Positions 20,501 to 26,852 of a stretch of DNA of 64,000 nucleotides are shown piece after piece. The notes below the pieces were generated by a model that searched no databases, had not been told where the DNA came from, and saw only the letters and a list, made by a program, of their open reading frames with translations. Location of the stretch: positions 124,001 to 188,000 of the forward strand of contig JAHLKX010000001.1 in the NCBI GenBank assembly GCA_020444515.1, written 5' to 3'. Source of the DNA: Bacteroidota bacterium. GTDB lineage: Bacteria > Bacteroidota > Bacteroidia > Bacteroidales > JAADJA01. Each line of letters starts with the position of its first letter. Within the stretch, counting starts at the first letter, position 1. The position numbers were made by a program, and so were the translations under genes.

Positions 20501-21848
20501 CAGCACCTGTGCCGTTAAAATCTGGATTCTGAATGGCATCTTCCAGCTTCCAGACATTGATCCCGGGAAAATTGTCATGGCAGTACCACAATACATTTTC
20601 ATAATTGTCGAGGAAAAATGTCCCATCGTGTTCATTCATTTCTGCAGCTACTTCCCAATCGGTGCCATAAACACATATCTGGTATTGTCCCATGGAGGCA
20701 ATCTGGTTTTTAGCTGCGGTGACATCGTAATGCATGTTGCCGACGAAACTATTGTTGATGGGGATGACCCGCAGTGAAATGCCACTGCCATTGTTCATCC
20801 AGTGTATTTTCCGATTGTCATATCCATTCAGGTGAGGGCCGTCATCCAGAACCACACCCCAAACTCCATATTGGGACCAATTGTCACCCAGCCAGTCAAT
20901 AACCCCGGCCTCAGGGTAATAGCCGGGGGCCAACCACACACGCTCAGGAATCCAGGCAATGCGGGGTGTGTAATTGTAAAAGTGTTGTACCATTTGTGTT
21001 TCCGTATATACCGACCAATCATTCATTTCATTGGTCATGAAAGGCATGATGTGTTGACCCAGCGCGGAAGTCATCATGGAAGCCAATCCGTTTTGCGCCA
21101 TGGTATATAGCCAGTTGTTGAATTCCGGATTATGCCATTCGGCAGCAGGCATGAGTGTGCCCGACATGTGGAAATTTCCGGGTATCCCGGTTGATTCATG
21201 TACCTGTAATACTTCGTCAAATCCACTACCATCCAAGCCGCTTATGCCAAATGCATTTCCATAAAAGACATCAGTATAAGTTAATCCCTGGTTGCCGTGA
21301 TGGACAAATGCACAATTTCCGGTGTCTTTGCTGCCACCCCCGTCCACAATCATCTCATCAGTTTTTTTACCGTTTACGGTTACGGTTATTTTGATCAGAA
21401 CTGATTCAGGATCAAAGTAGCCTTTATCCAGGACGATCTCCAAAAGATTATTTTCCGGTGTTCTTAAAAAGGATTGCACTGGTCCCATGTTTTCCAATGG
21501 CCGGACATCCAGATCCCACGTAAAGGAAAGCTGGCTGTTTGTTTTATGAAATATGGCAACTGCAACTGAAACTTCATTCTGTGAAAAAAGGTCAGTAAAC
21601 ACGCGGTTATTTTTTCGTTCAACCATGTTATCAAATGAGATCCTCAGTACAGGCGTTTCTTTCTGAAACCTTAAAAATGCAGAACTGATATCCCCGGTAG
21701 GTCCTGTTGCATCTCCTACTTCATCGAAACCCAGGAAGTCGGAAGCGCTATATTGCATTAAATCACCATCGAGATTGAGGGTGTTTTTTTGTGCAGATAA
21801 TCCTGAGAATGCAACTATGAGCGATAGGAGGGCCAAAAATTTTAGCAT
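17547..21848 (-). CDS. Large secreted GH57-like protein with Val-Pro-X C-terminal module
   Basis: 1433 residues with a signal peptide (ending SGLSAQ). Residues about 180-560 resemble glycoside hydrolase family 57: WIPERVWLAPG, then VVLDDGPHLNG with Asp335-Asp336 where the family acid/base Asp is expected. The preceding motif, normally with a Glu nucleophile, reads GLASMMTSALGQHIMPF, with Ser257 at the expected Glu position, so hydrolytic activity is doubtful. Beta-sandwich segments follow, including one like a carbohydrate-binding module (about 950-1130, YISWDQDNLYVGLF) and an Ig-like one. Residues about 1197-1433 are the shared module ending TQVPN. It heads the operon with GH13 and phosphatase and is divergent from 22006. 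It may bind or remodel alpha-glucan at the surface; family membership was judged by eye. Confidence 0.8.
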   Translation of the reverse strand: MLKFLALLSLIVAFSGLSAQKNTLNLDGDLMQYSASDFLGFDEVGDATGPTGDISSAFLRFQKETPVLRISFDNMVERKNNRVFTDLFSQNEVSVAVAIFHKTNSQLSFTWDLDVRPLENMGPVQSFLRTPENNLLEIVLDKGYFDPESVLIKITVTVNGKKTDEMIVDGGGSKDTGNCAFVHHGNQGLTYTDVFYGNAFGISGLDGSGFDEVLQVHESTGIPGNFHMSGTLMPAAEWHNPEFNNWLYTMAQNGLASMMTSALGQHIMPFMTNEMNDWSVYTETQMVQHFYNYTPRIAWIPERVWLAPGYYPEAGVIDWLGDNWSQYGVWGVVLDDGPHLNGYDNRKIHWMNNGSGISLRVIPINNSFVGNMHYDVTAAKNQIASMGQYQICVYGTDWEVAAEMNEHDGTFFLDNYENVLWYCHDNFPGINVWKLEDAIQNPDFNGTGAEITPGTYGLLGGSDGYGGSNNSWYINWASTPSHSDFHDPQWDYGTIWSDAYNFLMSVNDNGLSQLGWYTLMINLHETGWHTSGEIADWEHRYSSHIKNANVYTEASRWADGEYVTTTACYFDDIDRDGTDELVMHNDKVFMVFESIGGKANWVFYKNGFGDAYSVVSSDMAYWAETDGDYNESSNNHVAALSDVSPNQQNSIYNISIIQSSGDTVIAILDQWGVQKTLKLYTGVDYLDVEYNFFGQTGYIKSGWSPDLLDLIWSGKNNLERVWGDYGSYCGYRNSSSGATAALILGNGGGQHNLEFEGTLVKGDEIKGHNKFKVRLYAGYTSSLTGSTTPELNTLAAENLEVFPPELYSPAALLSSTEVILSFDEAVDLASAEDIANYLLVDFSNSYTLLSAQRQSDWSKVKLTIAETFVPGDAGEIQVSNIEDLYGNTISTNNTATLSIPTGITPHTIVIDGINDFISETELMEDIPQSLYISWDQDNLYVGLFSLDLGSGGDFFVSIDTDQTAGSGATTGCWGRVNFSGNYLPEFQVAIEGGGGSMQVNNWTGTAWNYPGNGAIGNSYEGWTNNGMTEISIPWSDLGNPTGIAISAHITEEDTQIATAIYPDLNMPGNLATITYFYAFFSPYISANMPLSAFEPNAAFIVPNTPVEIVSFDPLESEISMLAGESLSFSVIANDSEDDPILYTCKLDGTAVGSSNSYLYEPMEGDIGNHILRIIASDGVPGNGSDTATWAIEVVEAVINLNLKVYLEGAFNGSAMHTLLNSQNLIPLTQPYDLSPWNYPGDEEVLTIPGINIVDWVLIELRDAPSASLATPATIVARQAAFLHADGSIKTINGDPDLDFGLIVNDSLYAVVYHRDHLAIMSSVALTETTGVYSYDFSTSASKVYGGQLGYKEIATGIWGMVGGDADANGTVDELDKTVGWESSAGITGYTEADFQLDGQVNNQDKNEIWIPNSGTGTQLKDINFSKYQTQVPN

Positions 21849-21874
21849 GAAAAGCGTTTTTGTAATTTATTGAG

Positions 21875-21902
21875 CTAAGATATAACAATCTTTTAATCCC
21901 AA
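21875..21902 (-). promoter_or_regulatory. Putative promoter of the GH57-like/GH13/phosphatase operon
   Basis: On the minus strand, TTG (21902-21900) and TATCTTAG (21882-21875) are separated by 17 nt, close to the Bacteroidota -33/-7 pattern with one -7 mismatch. It lies 26 nt upstream of the ATG at 21848. Confidence 0.35.
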
Positions 21903-21934
21903 TTTTAACATTTCCTTAATTTTTATTTTAGCCG

Positions 21935-21964
21935 TTGGACTGATATAATAAATTAATATTTTCG
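21935..21964 (+). promoter_or_regulatory. Putative promoter of the 22006 gene
   Basis: TTG at 21935-21937, a 19-nt spacer, then TATTTTCG at 21957-21964: one mismatch in the -7 element. It is divergent from the operon promoter at 21875-21902, giving a compact two-way control region. Confidence 0.35.
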
Positions 21965-22005
21965 CATAGAGAAACCGTATGCACAAAAAACACAAAAAGA
22001 CTACA

Positions 22006-24051
22006 ATGAGAAAGATTACTTTAATTACATTAGGATTTTCCTTCATGATGATGCAAGCGCTTACGCTTCCGGCGCAGGATGTGAATGTTACCTTCAGGGT
22101 GGATATGCAGAACGAGGTTACATCGCCACTTGGTGTTCATATCGCCGGATCTTTCCAGGGTTGGAATCCTGCCGGGACGCCCATGACCAATACCCTTGCC
22201 GATATTTGGGAATATACTACTCAACTCACCAGTGGAACCACCATCCTGTATAAGTTTGTGAATGGTGATGCCTGGGGATCGGATGAGTATGTGTATGGTT
22301 CGTGCGGGGATGGAACCGGTAACCGTCAGTTGACGGTGCCGGCTGACGATATTATTCTGGATGGCGTTTGTTTTGGATCATGTTTAGTTTGTAATCCTCC
22401 GCTTATTGACATCACCTTGCAGGTTGATATGTCAAACGAAACAATTTCTCCCTCTGGAGTGTTTGTCCAGGGTAGTTTCCAAGACCCTTCCTGGAGTGGC
22501 CAGCAAATGACCGACATGGGTGATGACGTTTATGCAATTACTGTACAAATGCCTGAAGGAACCTTTCAGGAATACAAATTTTTAAATGGTTCAATTTATG
22601 AAACGGTCCCACCCGCCTGTGGCTGGGGTGGATATAGTAACCGATATCTAACAGTCCCACCCACAACTACCACCATTCCCGTAGTCTGTTTCAGTAGCTG
22701 TGATCCCTGCGTTTCATCCACTGACATACAAGTCACTTTCAGGGTGGATATGTCGGAGCAAACAGTTTCACCTGAGGGTGTTCACATTGCAGGAGGTTTC
22801 CAGGGTTGGGATCCTGCTTCAACTGTAATGACAGATGTGGGTAACGGAATCTGGGAATATACGACCATACTTCAATCATTATCCTACCATGAATATAAAT
22901 TTATCAATGGGATCACCTTTGACGATGCGGAAGATGTGCCGTGGTATTGTAATAATAACAGTACAGGAAACCGATTCATCAATGTTCCGGAAGCCAATTT
23001 GATCCTTGACAATGTATGCTTTGGCGAATGCCTTGTTTGTAATCCCAATCCCATAGATGTTACTTTCAGCGTTGATATGTCGCAGGTTTTAATTTCATCA
23101 TCAGGTGTTCATTTAGCTGGAAGTTTTCAGGGATGGGATGAACTGAACCTGATCCCCATGACCGATATGGGCGGAGATGTTTATGAAGCAACCGTAACAC
23201 TGGGAGAAGGAGAACTCCATGAATATAAATTCATCAATGGAAATAGCTTTCTTGATGCGGAAAATATTTCAGGTGATTGTGCAAACTTTTGGGGTAACCG
23301 CGAGTTTTTTGTTCCTGCTGAAAACACCACCCTTATTACTGATTGTTTCGGCCAGTGTGGAGAATGTGTGGCCAGTTCATACCAGGTAAATCTCAAAGTA
23401 TTTTTGGAAGGTGCATGGAGTGGATCAGTGATGCATAAAAACCTCTATGATGCCGGAGATGTTCCTGAGACACAACCTTTCAATACAGCACCATGGAATT
23501 ATACCGGGACAGAACATTTTGACCTGAGTCCCAGTGAAGAAATTGTCGACTGGGTGCTCGTAGAATTCAGGGATGCAGGAGGCGGAGCGGCCAATGCAAC
23601 ACCTGACCGCCGCATCTGGAGAAGGGCCGCACTGCTGAAGACCGACGGCTCTATTGTAAGGACCGATGGTACTTCACCATTGGAATTCACAGGGTATGTT
23701 CAATATGATCTATATTTAGTGGTTTACCACAGGAATCACTTGTCGTTGATCAATGCCAATTGGGTTGACCTGGGAACCGGACAAATCAATTATGATTTTA
23801 CGACAGCACTTGGTAATGCATACAATGATGGTCAAAAAGACCTTGGTGGCGGGTACTTTGGAATGTTTGCCGGAGATAGCAATGGTGATGGAATTATTGA
23901 TGCTACTGATAAGGATTCCAATTGGACCAGTGAAGCCGGATCATCGGGGTATCAAAACAGTGATCTCAACATGGATGGACAGGTGAATAATCCCGATAAA
24001 ATAGATTTTTGGGAGCCCAATCAGGGTGTTGGCACCACAGTCCCTCAATAA
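22006..24051 (+). CDS. Secreted four-repeat starch-binding-like protein with Val-Pro-X module
   Basis: 681 residues from the ATG at 22006, chosen because the signal peptide MRKITLITLGFSFMMM begins there; an ATG 27 bp upstream only adds a charged tail. Four ~105-residue E-set/starch-binding-like repeats start near 22078, 22408, 22726 and 23053. Each has V-T-F-x-V-D-M near its start, G-V-H-I-A-G-x-F-Q-G-W, an EYKF-x-NG strand, and a four-cysteine end of form C...CF-x-x-C-x-x-C. From 23380 to the stop is the shared module, with DSNGDGIIDATD and DLNMDGQVNNPD loops and final TTVPQ. No catalytic domain was found. It probably binds alpha-glucan outside the cell. The downstream neighbour at 24183 has the same repeats but a T9SS end. 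Confidence 0.85.
   Translation: MRKITLITLGFSFMMMQALTLPAQDVNVTFRVDMQNEVTSPLGVHIAGSFQGWNPAGTPMTNTLADIWEYTTQLTSGTTILYKFVNGDAWGSDEYVYGSCGDGTGNRQLTVPADDIILDGVCFGSCLVCNPPLIDITLQVDMSNETISPSGVFVQGSFQDPSWSGQQMTDMGDDVYAITVQMPEGTFQEYKFLNGSIYETVPPACGWGGYSNRYLTVPPTTTTIPVVCFSSCDPCVSSTDIQVTFRVDMSEQTVSPEGVHIAGGFQGWDPASTVMTDVGNGIWEYTTILQSLSYHEYKFINGITFDDAEDVPWYCNNNSTGNRFINVPEANLILDNVCFGECLVCNPNPIDVTFSVDMSQVLISSSGVHLAGSFQGWDELNLIPMTDMGGDVYEATVTLGEGELHEYKFINGNSFLDAENISGDCANFWGNREFFVPAENTTLITDCFGQCGECVASSYQVNLKVFLEGAWSGSVMHKNLYDAGDVPETQPFNTAPWNYTGTEHFDLSPSEEIVDWVLVEFRDAGGGAANATPDRRIWRRAALLKTDGSIVRTDGTSPLEFTGYVQYDLYLVVYHRNHLSLINANWVDLGTGQINYDFTTALGNAYNDGQKDLGGGYFGMFAGDSNGDGIIDATDKDSNWTSEAGSSGYQNSDLNMDGQVNNPDKIDFWEPNQGVGTTVPQ
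22078..23370 (+). repeat. Four coding repeats of a 105-110-residue starch-binding-like domain
   Basis: Repeat starts at about 22078, 22408, 22726 and 23053, recognised by recurring V-T-F-x-V-D-M and A-G-x-F-Q-G-W motifs and by the closing C-F-G/S-x-C-x-x-C motif. They are diverged at the DNA level but clearly homologous to the set at 25161-26494. Confidence 0.85.
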
Positions 24052-24105
24052 TCTCTCAGGATTCAATATTCACTTTTATATTCATGGTGAGTCAATGATT
24101 AATAA

Positions 24106-24139
24106 TTGCTTCTAAGGATCTTATTTATTCGTAAATTCG
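24106..24139 (+). promoter_or_regulatory. Possible promoter of the 24183 gene
   Basis: TTG at 24106-24108 and TAAATTCG at 24132-24139 with a 23-nt spacer. One mismatch in the -7 element and a slightly long spacer, so only tentative. If real, the gene can be transcribed separately from 22006. Confidence 0.25.
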
Positions 24140-24182
24140 CTGAAAGTAAATCGAATAAAACGTCAACATTAAATATCAAATC

Positions 24183-26786
24183 ATGAAAAAATTTTTACTC
24201 CTTATCGCCATTGGAGGATTGTTTGTGCAATTGCTCCAGGCACAATCGCTGGCTCAGCTTGAGGCCGATGGTGTCGAACTGAATCCCGCTTCTCAAAATA
24301 CAATTCAACCTGTTCGATCGGGTTTGAAAGGAATCGATGAAATTCCGGCTGGTGGGCTCATCCTGATCCCTGAAAGTAGCGGAGATCGCGTAATAGCGCT
24401 TGATCCGGAAACCGGTGATGTAATTGATGAATATTTTATAGATGGTTCAACCGGTAGTTATTTTTCAACGCCCATTAAAGTTCTTCAAAGTTTGGATAAA
24501 ACCAGGTTGTATGTTTCGGACCAAATTGCAGATGTTGTTCATGAATTTGACAATGATGGAAATTACATAGGTGTTTTTGCTCCATCTTCTGGGCCGAACC
24601 CAAGTGTTTTGGATAATGTTCGTGGTTTTTGTTACCGGAATGGTACTGATCATATACTGGTATCAGATGGCAACAATGATGTGGTTGCTGAATTTGATGG
24701 CACTGGCGCTCCAGCAGGATATTTCACCAGTCCGGGCCTGATAGATCCGTTCGATATTATTTACTGGTCGGCAAATGATCAATACCTTGTTTGTGATATC
24801 TCCGGAGGAAATGATGCGGATGCTGTCAAGGTATTCGATAATACCGGAGCTTATGTATCGGATTTGATCACAGGTATTGATTTTCCGGAACAGGTAAACC
24901 TGTCACCTGGCGGTAATATCCTGGTGGCAACATTTTCATCTCCCTCGGGAGTTTATGAATATGCTCCTGATGGCACACTCGTTGGATACTATGATGTGGT
25001 AACCTCCTGTCGTGGTGTGTATGAATTACCCAACGGCAACCTGCTGGTCACCAGTGGTGATGGTATTTATGAGATCAGTAAATCCAATACACTTGTTGAA
25101 ACAAAATACCAGGCATCAGGCGCCAGTATGCGTTTTATTTCCTATGTTGCGCCTGCTGGTGTCAATGTTACCTTTCAGGTGGATATGTCGCAGCAAACAG
25201 TGGCTCCTGAAGGGGTACATATAGCAGGCAGTTTCCAGGGATGGGATCCTGGAGCCACTGCGATGACCAATGCAGGAGGTGGGATTTATACCTATACCCA
25301 TACCTTCTCGGGTGGTGAAAGCATCGAGTATAAATTTGTGAACGGAGATGAATGGGGGGAGGATGAAAGTGTTCCGGGAGCCTGTGCGCAAAACAATAAC
25401 CGCTACATGACTGTCCCTTCTATTGATACACTTTTACCGGCAGTTTGTTTTGGCTCATGCGATCCATGTGGCACTCCAACTGAGGTAACTTTCCAGGTTG
25501 ATATGTCGGAACAAACAGTATCACCCGATGGTGTGCATGTTGCCGGTAGTTTCCAGGGTTGGAATCCGGGTTCAACCGAAATGTTGCCCATTGGTGATGA
25601 TGTATATGCTGTAACGGTTTCTGTTTCTGAGGGTGATTTCCTTGAATTTAAATACATTAATGGTAATGATTGGCCGGGTGAAGAAACCGTTCCGGCAGCA
25701 TGCGGGGTGCCCAATGGCGTTGGCGGATATAATCGATTTTACGAAGTACCAGTGGGTGGCGGAACCCTGGATGCACTATGTTTTGGTAGCTGTTACCCCT
25801 GTGGCGTCACCCCGACCGAAGTAGATGTAACCTTCAGGGTGGATATGTCGGAACAGGCCGTTTCGCCCGATGGTGTTCATATTGCCGGAGCTTTCCAGGG
25901 TTGGGATCCCGCCACAGATGAAATGACCCTTGTTGAGGATAATATCTACGAAATAACCTTCACCCTATGGGCTGGTGATCACCATCAATATAAATTTATC
26001 AATGGTATGACCTGGGATGATGAAGAAACAGTTCCAGCGGAATGTGGCGAGGACAATGGCCAGGGCGGTTATAACCGATATATTGATGTCCCCGATATGG
26101 ATACAACCTTGCCAGCTTTTTGTTTCAGCAGTTGCGAACCCTGTGGTATTGTCCCCAATGAAATTACAGTCTCGTTTCGGATTGATATGGCAGAAGAGGT
26201 AGTTGCCACGGAAGGAGTTCATCTCGCCGGGAGTTTCCAGGGCTGGGATCCGGGAGCCACACCCATGACCCTGATCGAAGATGCCGTTTATGGTGTTGAC
26301 GTAACACTCAATGAAGGATATCATTACCAGTATAAATTCATCAATGGCAACACATGGGATGGCGAAGAGGTTGTTCCGGAAGCATGCGGTGAAGATAATG
26401 GCCAGGGTGGCTACAACCGCTTCATTGATGTGCCTTCTATGGATACTACATTGATCACACTTTGCTTTAGCAGTTGTGAGCCCTGCATCAATACAGCGAT
26501 TGATCAATACAATTCGATGATAGAAAACCTTTCGGTATCCCCCAATCCGTTTGAAGATGAATTGTCAATATTATACACCGGAAGTGAAGAAATGCGTGTT
26601 GAAATCTCCCTGACCAATGCATGGGGTTCCCATATAATAATACAGGAAAAAGTATTCCGCCAAAGTGGCGATTATCTGAGCTTATCCGGTTTGGAAACCT
26701 TGCCCAAAGGGATCTATTTTCTCAATGTAAATGTTTTTAATAACGGATCTGCGAAGCAGATAATGAAGAAGTTAATAAAGAATTAA
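24183..26786 (+). CDS. Secreted beta-propeller plus four starch-binding-like repeats with T9SS sorting domain
   Basis: 867 residues with a signal peptide (to LLQAQS). Residues about 50-320 look like an NHL/SMP-30-type beta-propeller (repeated VVHEFDNDGNYIGVF, VVAEFDGTGAPAGYF, VKVFDNTGAYVSDL). Four starch-binding-like repeats follow, starting near residues 327, 434, 547 and 660, each with V-D-M-S-x-Q, A-G-S-F-Q-G-W-x-P and a closing CF-x-x-CxPC. The last ~85 residues are a T9SS type-A domain (ENLSVSPNPFEDELSILY ... KGIYFLNVNVF ... MKKLIKN). It is a paralogue of the repeat region of 22006, 131 bp upstream on the same strand, but with a different C-terminal signal. It probably binds alpha-glucan or a glycoconjugate at the cell surface; no catalytic motif was seen. 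Confidence 0.87.
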   Translation: MKKFLLLIAIGGLFVQLLQAQSLAQLEADGVELNPASQNTIQPVRSGLKGIDEIPAGGLILIPESSGDRVIALDPETGDVIDEYFIDGSTGSYFSTPIKVLQSLDKTRLYVSDQIADVVHEFDNDGNYIGVFAPSSGPNPSVLDNVRGFCYRNGTDHILVSDGNNDVVAEFDGTGAPAGYFTSPGLIDPFDIIYWSANDQYLVCDISGGNDADAVKVFDNTGAYVSDLITGIDFPEQVNLSPGGNILVATFSSPSGVYEYAPDGTLVGYYDVVTSCRGVYELPNGNLLVTSGDGIYEISKSNTLVETKYQASGASMRFISYVAPAGVNVTFQVDMSQQTVAPEGVHIAGSFQGWDPGATAMTNAGGGIYTYTHTFSGGESIEYKFVNGDEWGEDESVPGACAQNNNRYMTVPSIDTLLPAVCFGSCDPCGTPTEVTFQVDMSEQTVSPDGVHVAGSFQGWNPGSTEMLPIGDDVYAVTVSVSEGDFLEFKYINGNDWPGEETVPAACGVPNGVGGYNRFYEVPVGGGTLDALCFGSCYPCGVTPTEVDVTFRVDMSEQAVSPDGVHIAGAFQGWDPATDEMTLVEDNIYEITFTLWAGDHHQYKFINGMTWDDEETVPAECGEDNGQGGYNRYIDVPDMDTTLPAFCFSSCEPCGIVPNEITVSFRIDMAEEVVATEGVHLAGSFQGWDPGATPMTLIEDAVYGVDVTLNEGYHYQYKFINGNTWDGEEVVPEACGEDNGQGGYNRFIDVPSMDTTLITLCFSSCEPCINTAIDQYNSMIENLSVSPNPFEDELSILYTGSEEMRVEISLTNAWGSHIIIQEKVFRQSGDYLSLSGLETLPKGIYFLNVNVFNNGSAKQIMKKLIKN
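25161..26494 (+). repeat. Four coding repeats of the starch-binding-like domain
   Basis: Repeat starts at about 25161, 25482, 25821 and 26160. Repeats 3 and 4 are the most alike (shared CGEDNGQGGYNR), suggesting recent duplication. All keep four Cys per unit. Confidence 0.85.
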
Positions 26787-26802
26787 GGATGACTGACACA
26801 AA

Positions 26803-26852
26803 AGGATTGAAATACGTTTGTACCTTAATTGGGTACAAACGTATTGAATCCT
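26803..26852. terminator. Long inverted repeat between convergent genes, overlapping the 26825 stop
   Basis: Stem AATACGTTTGTACC (26811-26824) pairs with GGTACAAACGTATT (26832-26845), extended after a small internal bulge by AGGATT/AATCCT. It lies between the convergent 24183 and 26825 genes and includes the last codons and stop of the minus-strand gene. T runs are poor, so bidirectional termination or 3'-end protection is inferred. Confidence 0.5.

Noticed and set aside
17664..21394. Several short plus-strand frames inside 17547-21848
   Set aside because: All are antisense to the well-supported GH57-like gene, with no signal peptide, domain or start context.
22078..26494. Repeated DNA blocks that could look like a CRISPR or tandem-repeat array
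   Set aside because: They are whole protein domains in frame, 300-330 bp apart and diverged, with no short constant repeats or unique spacers.
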